From Rosellinia necatrix (Eukaryota; Ascomycota; Sordariomycetes; Xylariales; Xylariaceae): DNA of 64,000 bases. Location of the stretch: the NCBI GenBank assembly GCA_021209875.1, contig JAGYVD010000001.1, positions 4,712,001 to 4,776,000 on the forward strand, written 5' to 3'. The stretch's first letter is position 1, and each line of letters opens with the position of its first letter. The notes below the pieces were generated by a model that was not told where the DNA came from, made no database searches, and was given only the letters and a program-made list of their open reading frames with translations. The translations under genes and the position numbers were made by a program. Shown in pieces: positions 22,073-33,627 of the stretch.

Positions 22073-23383
22073 ACACTGCATTTGGCTCATTAGCGACCAA
22101 TGGAGTAGCCCTAACGAACCCGCCGCCTTTCCTCACGTATGTCGAGGTATATCATCCAACATCGAAGGAGATTTCGGTACAAATCGAGGACATTAAGTTT
22201 GTAGCACTCTCTTCTACTTCTCAGAACGGCGATCACAGCATGGGATCACGACCTTACAGACGGCCTACCGCCTGAGAACCTCCACGAGACGAGTGGCATG
22301 ATACAGGCACGCAAACATCTTGATTTAATTTGCGTCGCATTATACCCGCGACCCCAAGCTCAAAGAAATTTCACGTGGGCAAAACACAATTTCTCAGCAG
22401 CTGGCCGATATCGACGTGCCAATGTGTACTATCCACCACCCTTTGAATCCAACAAGTCTCTTCAGGTTAGCTGAAGTTGTCTGGCTAGAGGTGGCGCTGC
22501 ATGATCGCGTTACCATTTGGAACCCGATAGAATTCGCTAAATAGCGTAACATCGCTCGCCGGTGCTTGTTTGCTGCATAACTGCGGTCCATTGGCCGCGA
22601 GGCTCCTTGAATAGTCCCTCGCGGGACGCATCCTGCTTGGCAACCTCTCCTTATTTTTGTCGCGCGGGGCTCTCTGCACTTTGCCACTCAGACTTAAAAC
22701 TCGAGGTATAAATTTGCTTGATCTCAAAGTCAACTCTTGATAAATACTTTATACCCCGGTTCTTTAACACCCCCTTTCCCCCTATACTCCCTTTCTTTTC
22801 ATTTCCTTTCGGTTCGATCATCTGCATTTCCTGTAATAAGAAAAGTGCCGCACGCCAGCTCAGACACATAAGCCGCCGTAAGTATCCGCATCTTAGGACT
22901 CTAGCAATCTCTCATGGACATGAGGCGCGAAGAGGCCCCTCCCCCAGGGACCTCTAGTTGTGCCTCTCATTTGAATATTTCAACTCTTCTAATCCGTGAT
23001 GAGCAGCGGGAAATTTCAGATTAAATATCTATAGAGCTATGCTACTACTATAAAGTCAGCCCACCCAACTACCACTCACGCGACCTTCGGGTTTTCAACA
23101 GCAAGTTTGCCTATTAATGGTAACGCTTGAATAATGAGGTAACGCGAGTAATAATTGGCTGATTACTCAAGAAATTAAACTTACGGTTTATATGTAATCG
23201 CTCACGATTCAAAAATTTAATAGATTTAGCAGTAGGTCATAGTATTTCTAGTACTTACAAATCTCTTGTTTCTGCCCCTAATGAGCAATAGTCAACTCCA
23301 AAAAAAAAAAAAAAACAGGGGTTTGGTCCAACTGTAAAATATGGCCGGTTTAGGCGATCCACCCAGCAGATTACAAAATTTGT
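22073..23383. other. Gene-free region
   Basis: The first 500 bp may be the decayed 3' tail of the hydrolase relic, since scattered coding-like pieces occur, but I cannot align them. The rest is AT-rich, with an A run near 23300. Confidence 0.45.
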
Positions 23384-25000
23384 TCACGACCCTGCGTCGG
23401 TCGACCTATCTCTGGGGTACATCAAGTCCGGCGCCACTATATGATCTTTAAACTCCATATATTGTTGAAGAGACTTAGAGTATTGATCAAGCCCGGCTCT
23501 AGCATTTTCCGCTTCGGGCTCCAACTTGTGTATCTCTTGGACCGCGGTAGTTGTAGTCATACTGGTATGGGGTTGATTATTCCACCCAGATGCTAGTTTG
23601 TACTCCATCTTCCCTTGTACCAGTCTATGTTCGTTTATCGCCATCGAAGCATGACGTGGGTGCTGCCACTCAACTCGCTTGTTGAGACGGCCGCCCTGAG
23701 GTATACTTGTTGTCCAAGACCGGAGCACCTCGCTTGTGTTTTCGCCTAAAGACATCCGGAGCCGAACCGTGAAATGGATCTCTCCCGGTATGGAACCGAG
23801 TTCCCCTGAAGAGGGCATGAGATATTTTGAACGTGGTTCCCAGCCAAGAATGCCCCAGTACCACGGGGCGTTCGTAACTTCTCCTAGGTGTACCGTCAAC
23901 GGGGCTCAAATACCAGTGCGCGCTGGTGACAGCAAGATTGTTGTCGGGGAGGATGTAAGTCCCTACCTGAGTGGTTCATGGATGACATCTTCTTGGTCTC
24001 CTTGATGGATCGAAATAGTCTATTCACGGTGTAGTCCCACTCAAGGTACTTGTGCTTGAGGTGGTCTTGGATTTCCTTCTCGTCAAACTCAATACCAGCA
24101 TTCACATGTATCTTTTCCATCATCCATATCAGCGTCACCGCACCGAGAGCTGCGTCTCCATTACCACCTATGTCCCCATGTGATCCGAGAAACCAGCACT
24201 GGCTCACTGTGCGGCGCTCAGTTCCCGATTGGTCCTGGTCCTGGTCCTGGTCTTGCATCGATTCCCACACGCGGGGCTTGAATTTCCGCCTCTTTTCATT
24301 CAGAGCTAATGCCTGAAAAGAGTGCTCCACGCCTTTTGGAACTTTCTTTCCCACAAATGAATAACGCCCCGGGAGCAACCGCGCTACGCCACCGAGAGCG
24401 CTAACGGTATCCCAGACAGCGCATACCTTGATCGGCACCTTGTGAATCACAGAAATTGGAAGTTCCCTTAGCTTACGGAGCTCTGTTTCGAGCTTTTCTT
24501 TTGCTACCGTCATGTTTTGATGTGACCACAATGTAAATAGTGGGCGGAGATGGTGGTAGAGATATTTCGTCTCGAGAAGGCCGACATCGCTTAGAAAAGA
24601 AGCGAGACATTGAACGGCGAATGCACCTCGCGAAAATCCAACAAGAATGATTTGGTCTTGTCGCTCATGAAAATTATAATTATTGGAGAGGAAGGAGTAG
24701 GCGTTGCGGATCTTGGCTGAGATTCCTGTTGAGACAGCAATTCAGACATGAGCAATAGATTAAACCCCCTCATTATAATAGGATGATTCATTCAGACTCA
24801 CCTCTTCCGGTGGCACCGTCGATGAGCTGGGCAAAGGCGCTCGTAACGTTACCAATTCCATTGTCATAGTAGACAATTATCTGCGGGTCAGATCGCCGAA
24901 GGCAGCGGGCTAATGTTGCTACATTTGTAAGAGGTCTGTTATTGTTGATGCCGTCTTGCCATGTCCCGTCACAGAAAACGAAGAGCTTTCTTGGAGTCAT
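23384..25000 (-). CDS. DUF2235 (Tle1-like) alpha/beta hydrolase domain protein
   Basis: Exons 25000-24802, 24725-23967 and 23883-23384, 485 residues; introns of 76 and 83 bp, the frame kept throughout. The start is set by MTPRKLFVFCDGTWQDG, the standard opening of DUF2235, in which the first strand ends in CDGTW. Further marks: NVATLARCL, YYDNGIG near residue 47, the nucleophile elbow VGFSRGAFA with Ser about 98, KVCAVWDTVSALG, HSFQALALNE, and WFLGSHGDIGG, where the Asp and His that complete the triad are expected. A DQDQDQDQ run (about 200) is a small insertion. Bacterial relatives include the phospholipase effector Tle1; the many fungal paralogues are uncharacterised, so lipase activity is inference. 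It lies head-to-head with a protein kinase gene, 963 bp apart. Confidence 0.85.
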
Positions 25001-25963
25001 GACGGCGAGATTAGAAGGGCACTGTCCAAGCCTGATTCGTGCCTTTCTAAATACAGACTTGTTCGTCAGGTTAGCCAAGGCGGAATCAATACAGGCTAAT
25101 TATATATATATATATGTGTATATATGTTGGAGGATTTCAGAAGCATGGACCTAGAGGTATGATAGATAATGCCTGAGACCAACCCCGCCGACAAGCCAAA
25201 AAAATCAATAGTGTGGGAATAAATTGTCAAGACTACCTAGCTCGGTGTAATACGAGCGATCAGCTCAACTGAGGTTGGCCCTCCCCAGCTTACCTCCGAA
25301 ATCCGTGCGCTTTACCATGCTTTTGGTGTATAAAATATGATCTATACCACTTGCGCCATAACGGGCTGTTTATAGCATCGCTATTGATTATTAATTTTTT
25401 TTTTTTTAATTATGATAAAAATATGTAGATAGTCGTCCCCAAAACGGTTCCGTACCATAGAGTTACGGAGGGCCAACCTCACTTGATCTTAGGCATGCAG
25501 TGCGAAAGCACGGCGGAAACATAGTGTATCTTCCGATGGAACGCCACAAAGTTCCCTCCAATGCAATTAGCTGTCCCAGCCTGCCTTTCATGGTGACAGA
25601 CCTTTCCTATTCTAGTGACTCGCATTAGCTAAACTATCAGGTATTACACTACAATTGGACGAGCGCTGTCCAATGAAACCTCCACAGCCTGTCCCTCCCC
25701 TTACAAGCCCCGCACGCGGCACACTCAACGGAGGGATGTGGCTGCGCCACGTATGTGATCCTTATTCTCCCCAATGGTCGCATCGACTGCGTCCACCTCC
25801 ACCTCCACCTCCACCTCCACCTCATCGATCCCAAGAGTGAACATATGCTCACTACGGTAGGTAATACACAGACGCGCATACGCCCTTGTTCGGCGGCGGT
25901 AATTCCCCGCTTGAGTCATTCTCGACATCTATCAGACGACAAAGAATTAATCGCGGGCGGATC
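25001..25963. other. Divergent intergenic region between DUF2235 and kinase genes
   Basis: Contains both promoters. It carries a TA repeat near 25100-25125, a T run near 25390-25410 and a CCACCT hexanucleotide repeat at 25793-25823. Mostly AT-rich up to 25650, then balanced. Confidence 0.5.
25793..25823 (+). repeat. CCACCT hexanucleotide repeat
   Basis: About five uninterrupted copies in the presumed 5' region of the kinase gene, 140-170 bp before its start codon. Confidence 0.85.
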
Positions 25964-27766
25964 ATGTCCCCCATCCACGATGACGCCGGTCTTCTCCAGC
26001 TCAAGAACTTGCGCGGGAAGCTCCATGCAGCAATGCAATCTTCTGGGGAATTTCTAGGGGAATTCCTGCCCGAGACGGACTTATTAGATCTGGTACATAG
26101 GGATACTATAGCCACTGTTCTTCAAGCCGTCCCAGCGTCGCGAAACCGCAATCGCCAGGCAGAAGATGATGTGTTAGCCGACTATTTTGCCCAACATGCA
26201 CTAAAAGTGTTTGTGATTCTCGTCAGAACTGGTCTGTTGCACCATGTGGAATACTTGCATAAGAAGCACGTCCAGGATAAGATGCTGCCTATCAAATTGG
26301 CCTGGCGAAATTACTCAAGGGATGCGTGGGACGTGGGATCGTATGGCGAGGGTACAGGTGATGAGGAAGTCCGTCAAGCTTTCGGTTGCATTGATGATGC
26401 CGATAACCCATGGGAAGACGATACAATCGAGCGCTTCGTCGACGCTCAATGGCCCTTCGTACCGGCGCGTTTCTACAAAAACCAGTTTAGGTATAACTTT
26501 CCCCGGCAAATCCGTCTCCCATTCACCTGGGCTGGAAGGGATGTAAACCCCGGCTCATTCAGCTCGGTGATGGAAAAGCGCGTCCACGCTCACTACCTTC
26601 CGAAGGACCTGGTAGGATATCACTGTCTTCTAGTCCAGCAGTCAGTCAACAAAAGACAGATACAGGGACTGACAACTAATAGGATATTGCCGTTCCAGTG
26701 GACTGTAACAATAATTTCAGGGTTGCCATCAAAAAGCTACAGAAGTCGGGCTCGTTCGAATTGGTGGCGCAAAGGGAAGTTGCAATGCTCGAGTTAACAA
26801 GGAGACTCAGACATAATCACCTGATCGAAGCCATTGCATACTACAGCATTGGACAGGATCATTATTTCATGTTCCCCTGGGCCGAGATGGGAAATCTCTG
26901 GGACTTTTGGGAGAAAAATGGAAAACTAGGTCCTACGGCAGGAAAAGGAGAAGTGGTGTGGATGGTTAACCAGATTGCTGGGCTCGTGGACGCCGTTGAG
27001 AAACTGCATGGTTTGAACTGCCGTCACGGAGATTTGAAGCCCTCAAATATTCTCTGTTTCAAGACCGAATCGGACGATCTCAAGCCGCGACTTGTAATCA
27101 CGGACGTTGGAGTGGCAAGGGTCCACAACGAGTACACCATGGAACGTGACAGTACACGCGAAATTCAAGCAACGGCCAGATACGAAGCTCCTGAACTGTC
27201 AATCCACCGTCATGGGCCTATATCAAGACGATTCGATATCTGGTCGTTGGGTTGTATTTTTTTTGAATTTGTGTACTGGATCCTTTACGGAACCGAGGGG
27301 CTATTGCGCTTTAGACGGCGCACGGAAAGATTTTTCAAGACCGAAGATACGTAAGTCGACTTCTTTCTCTTATCGCAGACTTTTTTATTCTAACTTTGTA
27401 AGCAACGGGGAAACGACGGCCCACCTCTCTCAGGAGGTGGATGAAGTGTTCGCATACATCAACCAAGATTGGCGCTGTGCCAAATGGATTGCAATACAGC
27501 AATTGGTTGATTTGATTCGGCACAAGCTGTTAGTAGTCGAACTCGATGGCCGTATATCTGCTGAGGCAATGGGGAAAAGCATGAAGGATATTGTTAATGG
27601 GCTGACGCGAGATAATGAACCAATCGAGGCCATTGTTAGCGAGGCCCCCGACAACGCTCCAATCCCCCCAGGGCCATTTAGTTCCACCGAGATGTTGGAA
27701 ATAGTGCAAAACAAGGAAGCCCCAAGAGTGGAGGGAAATTTGCTAGGATCAGTAAGACGCTCTTAA
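25964..27766 (+). CDS. Divergent eukaryotic protein kinase, 567 aa
   Basis: Exons 25964-26611, 26683-27350 and 27379-27766, with introns of 71 bp (branch CTGAC, acceptor TAG) and 28 bp. The second intron is very short but has GTAAGT and CAG and keeps the frame. Residues 1-180 are a fungal-specific helical region. The kinase domain follows: glycine loop NPGSFSSV near 191, VAIKK with the ATP-binding Lys about 233, REVAM as helix C Glu, CRHGDLKPSNIL as catalytic loop (Asp about 333), ITDVGVAR as metal-binding loop (about 356-362), and YEAPEL near 384. Two departures stand out: the loop Phe of DFG is Val, and the first Gly of the glycine loop is missing. The core Lys, both Asp and Asn are kept, so activity is possible. 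A substrate cannot be named. Its neighbour on the other strand is the DUF2235 gene. Confidence 0.85.
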
Positions 27767-28331
27767 CAGAATACCGTTTATTAGCAACTAATAACAAGGT
27801 GAACAGATACAAAACGTAGGTGTTAATATCAAAAAACGACTTTTTGTTTTAGCACCGCGTTGGTAATGCGCCACTTTTAATTAAGCTATAAAATCTATAA
27901 GTGATTAAGTATTATTATATCGGCTACAGAAAATGATGGGGATTGACTGGTTAGCTGGCTGTGCAGGTATTACAGATTACAAGTAGGGCCATTTAAGTGG
28001 CTTGAGCGGACGCGGATGGAAGGATTAGACGACTTTTGTTGCCATCTTCATGGAAGAGTCAGAACGGAAGATGCGAATGGAATTTCCAGTTGAAGAATAA
28101 ATAACTGTATCGGGGAGTAGAATGATAGTGGGTAAAAGTAAAGGTTACAAGTGACCAGGGTTACAGACCACGAAGTTCGTGGTTAATAAGAAGAACGAGG
28201 CCGTGATATAAGTTGTACCATCACAAAGATTAGAAAGTCTTTTATTCCAGACGTACGCAACATTCATATCTCGTATATCGCCGCACATCGACGCCGATAG
28301 CCGCCAACCTCAACACACACATGCCCCTGTA
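27767..28331. other. Intergenic between convergent genes
   Basis: 3' regions of the kinase and cnxE genes; AT-rich, with no gene or strong repeat. Confidence 0.5.
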
Positions 28332-30561
28332 TCATACTTCAGGCCTGACTGCCCCCATGAGCAGAGCATCGACCCTCGACCCCTTCTCCAGCGGCTCCTT
28401 CCCGCTCGGCAGGCAGAGCAGGCAGTTGGCGCCCCTCAGGCTGCCGACCTTGGAGCTGCGCTGGCCGCCGGTGCTCGTGGCGACCAGGCGGCCGGTGGCG
28501 GCGTCGACGGCGGCGACGGCGCGGTGGTACTCGGGGCGCGCCTTGTCGAGGGGCACGTCGTGGGCGAGGAAGACGGGGACCTTGGGGAGCCCGGGGGGCG
28601 CGAGGCCGGACATCTGGTGTAGGGAGGGCAGGACGAAGAGGTGGAAGGTGACGAGCGCGGAGGCCGGGTTGCCGGGCAGGGAGAAGACGACCTTGGGGGC
28701 GCGCTCGCCGGCGCCGTCCTTGACGGGCACGGTGGCGAAGGTGGTGGGCTTGCCGGGCTTCATGGCGACGCGGCCGAAGCGGACGGCGCCGCCGAGGGCG
28801 CGCTCGAGCGTCGGCTTCAGCAGGTCGAGCTCGCCCATCGAGACGCCGCCCGAGGTGACGACGACGTCGGCGCGGCGCAGGGCGTCGCGCAGGGCCGCCT
28901 CCAGCCTGCCCGGCGCGTCGGCCGCGATGCCGAGGTCGACCGCCTCGTAGCCCTGCTCGCGCGCGGCGCACAGCAGCGCGGGGCGGTTCGTGTCGCGCAC
29001 CTCGCCGAGCCGGAGGGCGCCGGGCCGGTCGTGGCGGACGACCTCGTCGCCCGTCGAGAGCACGCCGACGACGGGCCTGCGGTACGTCCTGACCTCGGCG
29101 ACGCCGGCGGCCGCCAGCAGCCCGACCTCGCCGCCGACGGCGGAGATCAGCTCGCCCCGCCGCAGCACCAGGTCGCCGGCCGCAACGTCGCTGCCGACCT
29201 CGCGGATGTTCTCGCCCTCGGCCACGCCGTCGATGTCGATCGCCACCTGACTCTCCTCGCGGCCGTCGTCCGTCGCCGCGAACAGCGTCGTGTCCTCGAC
29301 CATGATCACCGAGGTCGCGCCGGGCGGCAGCGGCGCGCCCGTCGTGATCCGCGCCACCTCGCCCTCGCGGAGGAGCTCCCGCGCGCCGCCTTTGCCTTCG
29401 CCTTCGTCGGGCGCCGCGTGAGAGACCGACACCACGGGGTAGACGCCGCGCAGCACTCCGTCCTTGGGCACCACCACCGCGTACCCGTCCACAATGCTGG
29501 CGCGGAACCCCGGCACGCTCTCGCGCGCGTGGACGTCCTCGGCCAGGACGAGGCCGGCGAGGGAGGTGTCGACTTTCGATGTCACGATGGTCGGGGCCGG
29601 CGTGTGCTCGCGGATCTGCTGGAGCGCGTCTTCTACCGAGAGCATCGGGTACGGCGATTCCCGGTTCCGTTTGCTCGGCCCGAGGCTCGGGTCATTGGAT
29701 ATCGGGTTGGTGCTGGGGGCCGTGTGCCTAACCAAATTCCCGTGGCCGTGGCCATGGCCGTGACTGTGGCCGTGGCTATGGTGATGGCCATGGTCATGAT
29801 GCGTATGTGCAGGCGGTTGCGCGTGCGTCGCATCAGACGCAACGCCGGCGTCGGCCTCGAGCTTCCTCACGCCTCCGGCATGCAGCGTCCTGGAATCGGC
29901 TCCGGCCGCTTGCTGGCAGGCATGCGGCAGCATCTTGAGGATCGCCTCCAGGTTCTCCCGCGCACCCTTCGGCGAACCCGGCAGGGTTACGATCACGGTC
30001 CCGTTCCGCACGCCGGCGACGGGGCGGGACATCATAGCGACTGCGGACGGTTAGAGAATCACGTAATCGGATGGGATCGTAATGACGAGTTTGATGCTAT
30101 TGATGGCTGGCTGGCTGGCTACTTACAAGGGGTGACGTGGAGGGAGGCGGCTAGCATGCCATGCACGAGGCCGGGGGCTTGTTTATGCAGCAGGGCTGAG
30201 ACGGCCTAGGACACGGTCACTATATATATACCCAGACGACGACAGTTACGCGTAGACGAGAATCGTCGCAAAGGCGCTTTACCTCAGGGGTGTTGTCCGA
30301 GGTCGCGAAGCCGGTGCCGCCGGTGGTCACGATGAGGTTGATGCCTCCGCCGGCGCCATCCGCCCACTGCATGATCTGGCGCTGGATCTGGGTGACGACG
30401 TCGGACACGATCTTGGTATCGACGAGCTCCCATCGCCCGCCTCCCTCTTTCTCCAAGACATCGCTCAATACGGCCCGTGACGAGTCTGTAGATGGATCCT
30501 TTGCCGCGGTCGTGGAGACGATGAGCAGGGCCGCCTGGAGCTTCAAGGCTTCTCCGGCCAT
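28332..30561 (-). CDS. cnxE: Molybdenum cofactor biosynthesis protein (gephyrin/CnxE, MogA-MoeA fusion)
   Basis: Exons 30561-30283, 30205-30127 and 30040-28332, 688 residues, in frame. It catalyses the last two cytosolic steps of molybdenum cofactor synthesis: adenylation of molybdopterin (MogA/G domain) and molybdate insertion (MoeA/E domain), needed by nitrate reductase and xanthine dehydrogenase. The G domain is at the N-terminus: LIVTTGGTGFATSDNTPE near 76-93, then SRPVAGVRNGTVIVTLPGSP with KGA near 124-146. The E domain follows from about 248: SVEDALQQI, SIVDGYAV, ITTGAPLPPGA, VLSTGDE, VRDTNRP, VVTSGGVSMGE, MKPGKPTTFA and SLPGNPASALVTFHLF. The two are joined by a linker with a run of His-Gly and His-His (about 198-220). 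The domain order G then E matches fungal CnxE/NIT-9 and animal gephyrin. An in-frame ATG upstream (30684) lacks support. The coding DNA is very GC-rich against AT-rich flanks. Confidence 0.93.
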
Positions 30562-32706
30562 GGTCCCGCTCCGGCGTCCGATAAAGCCGGGGATCCGGGG
30601 TCGGGGTGGCAGTAAGTAGACGACGGGCGACGGTGTATCAGAATGTATGGGGTTGAGAGGAGACCAGCGCAAGGGTGATGGCACAGCTCTTGCTTGTACG
30701 ACAGCTTAACCTACCTAGGCATATAGTATACCTAGCTTCTTAAATTATTAGGTCTAAACGAAGGTAAATGAAGGTAAATGCGCTGAGAGCCTCATCTCAG
30801 CCCAGATCACCCCGCCATGTGGAGACCTACATGAGAGGGGTCAAAAAGCATGTCCATTGATGTTGAACAGCGCTATAGCTAGGTACTCATGAAGTCTCAG
30901 CCAGTGCTGTTCGCTAGTTATATTATATTGCATGCGATAGCGGGGGCCGGCCAGCTGCTCCACTCCTTCACTGCTTTTTTATTGAATTGAATTGAAACAG
31001 TTTAACGTCGATACGGGGCGTTTATCACCACTGCGTATATCTCTTTAAAAGTTTAGAACGTAGCAGGCTTTATTTATATAGTGTGAAATATAAATATAGT
31101 GTTATATTAAGTTTACATAAGCTTAGCATTATATTATTTGTAGTTGTTATATTTTAATATTTTAAGTTGTAAATATATGTGCTATTTTTAAGTTATTAAG
31201 TTTTTTAATAGTTTTTATAAACTTAAGCATTTTAACAAGGATATATTGGGGTTATCATGGCCCACAGCCATGATCGCCTTGATTGGCTGAATGGATGGGT
31301 GGCCTGGCGGCTCCTGATTGGCTCCCCGGCTAGGTGGGTGTTAGTACGAAGTGGTGAATGCGGCAGGCCAGTCATGTTCAGTGGTATGTACAAGTAGGAA
31401 TTCTGGCCGTCGGCCCTGTATGTAGTTTTCTTGTTTCCTCAACCTTAGTTTTTCTTTCTAATACATAGGTATAGTTGGGCTTCGCTCCAACTGCCGCTAT
31501 TGCAGCCATCACACCTCGCAGTAAACTATATGCTCCGGCGCTTTCTCCTGTCTCTCCCGGGTAGGATGTACCAGGGGAGTGGATCTTTTCTTGCACTGCT
31601 TCTTTAGCGTCAGTGGAGGGCCTATATAATATATATTGATTGGGTTCTACTCCTAACTAGGCTAGCACTCGCACGGACCAGTCCGGCCAGGACCCCTATA
31701 AAGGGCCCTGTTCGCGACGCGTTCGTTGCGTACGGGCTTTCCTCCGTCACCTCACTTTTCCACCTCCCACGAAAGGGGTGGTTTTTAGTGGTGGTCGGGA
31801 GTTTTTTTGCCCACCCGACGTCCCTCGATTCGGTGGTGCCCAAGGGGCCGGAAGGATGGAAGGGAGGAAATTATTCGGGCTTTTTTGGTAGCGCTATTTT
31901 AGTCTGGGCAGCTATTCGAAGCCTAGCGTAGGTGACCGGACCTCCCACGGAGGCGCACTGCACCGCTAGGCCTTCGTTTAGAGGCTCACGCTCCCTCCCA
32001 ATATACGCGTTCTACCGACCTGTGCTGCCGTGTAAAGTGTAGATCAAGTAGTGTACTTAAAAAGTCTCTGCTAGTCCTGTTCGCTATTTATATTACAGGA
32101 AATAGCAGGGTCCAATATACCGAGGTACAAAATAGGTACCCGTATATGTATAACTGCAGGTACTACCCTAACCCAGTCGTCAAAGTTTCTTCCCCCTACC
32201 ACCTGAATATATGCTGTACAGACCCTCCATTAGCGCCAAAAGAGCAGTGCAAGAAACCCGCACAGCATCCTAAAAGAAGAATTCGTTGTCAAACCGTGCT
32301 ACAAGCAATGAGTCAAATAAGAGTCACGGCTACGGAGACACACGGTTGGCATCTTAAGTTAATTCCGTAGCCTAAATCCTTCACGAATGATCTGAGACCG
32401 AGAACTTGGCCAAGCCGGCTCAGCACGCTCGGGGTCGGGGATATTCCCCGGCCTCGGTCCTTACACCGGGGAAATGGCGAAGGAACGAGATAGTCAACAA
32501 CAAAACAACAGGAAAGGGGGCCGAACGCAATCAAATGAATGATTGTGTGTATAAATATAAGGGCTATGGTCGCAATGATGGTACCAATCACGAGTTTAAG
32601 AGGCATCGAGATATATCAGCGTGCTCAGCTGAAACTAGAAACCAACACCCTCCGACCCAATATCAGGTATCTATCCCCCGAGACGAAAACGTTGAGAATA
32701 ACAGCA
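30562..32706. other. Gene-free region, strongly AT-rich in the middle
   Basis: About 2.1 kb without a gene. 31000-31260 is almost pure A/T, as after repeat-induced point mutation. Two related segments at about 30886-30945 and 32046-32107 (listed below) bracket it. The GC-richer piece 31640-32010 between them holds no recognisable frame. Confidence 0.5.
30886..32107 (+). repeat. Possible flanking direct repeats of a decayed element
   Basis: Near 30894-30930 and 32056-32092 the DNA shares AGTCTC, then (C/T)AGT(G/C)CTGTTCGCTA, then TTATATTA in the same orientation, about 1.16 kb apart, with similarity fading on both sides. They could be remnants of long terminal repeats or two copies of a small element. 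The interval between has no readable polymerase or transposase. Confidence 0.4.
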
Positions 32707-33596
32707 ATGGCGGCTCAGAAGTCTATTTCCGAGCTTGCAGCCCTCATCCACACCAAGACCAAGATCCTGGAAGACGGGGCGAAAGGCCAACCAGGTGGCG
32801 ACTTCTCCTTCGCCCTGGCCGTCCCGCCTCCCACCGTCAAACTCGATGCGTCCCTCGAGGGCGTTCGAAACGAGATCGTCGAGGCAACAGATGAGCTGAA
32901 GGCCCGTCTCCTCGGACCGTTCCAGTACATGGGCTCCCTCGCCCTGCCAGTTGTCCGTAGCCCCAACCGGATCCCCGACATTGCCTATACATTATAGAGA
33001 TCCCCCAACACTAACATGAAACCCCCCCCCCCCCCCCCTTTAGCCGGCCCTGATCGTCATCTTCGACTGCCTGTACAGGTTCGACATAGCATCGCACGTC
33101 CCGACGGCGCCCGGCGCGGCCGTCACGTACGAGGACCTGGCCGGGCGCTGCGGGATGCCGCCGGACGACCTCCGGCGCGTGCTGCAGACGGCGATCGCGT
33201 ACCGGATCTTCGAAGAGGCGTCCCCGGACGTCTCGGTGCGGCACAACGCCGTCTCGGCGCTCTTCGCGCTGGTGCCGAACATCCGGGACGCCATGGGCCT
33301 GCTGGTCGAGGACAACCCCAACGGCGCGCGCCGCTTCGTCGAGAGCGTGCGCCGCTTCCCCCGGCAGCGGAGAGCCCGGGCACTCGGCGCTGATGGTCGC
33401 CGAGCGCGCCGAGAGGGGTCTCGACGACGACGACGACGACGACGACGACGCAGTTGCGGATCCGAGCAAGGGCTTCTTCGACCTCATCGCCGACGACCCG
33501 CCGCGGCTGCAGCGCTTCCGCAACACGATGGGCATGTCGACGCGCGCGCCGGGTTACGCCGTCTCGTACTTCCTCGACGCCGTGCCGTGGGGGGTA

Positions 33597-33627
<31 letters not shown>

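Noticed and set aside
28641..30209. Long plus-strand open frame of 522 codons
   Set aside because: It is the antisense of the GC-rich cnxE exon; its Arg/Gly/Ala-rich composition is a by-product of codon bias, and the minus strand shows all gephyrin motifs.
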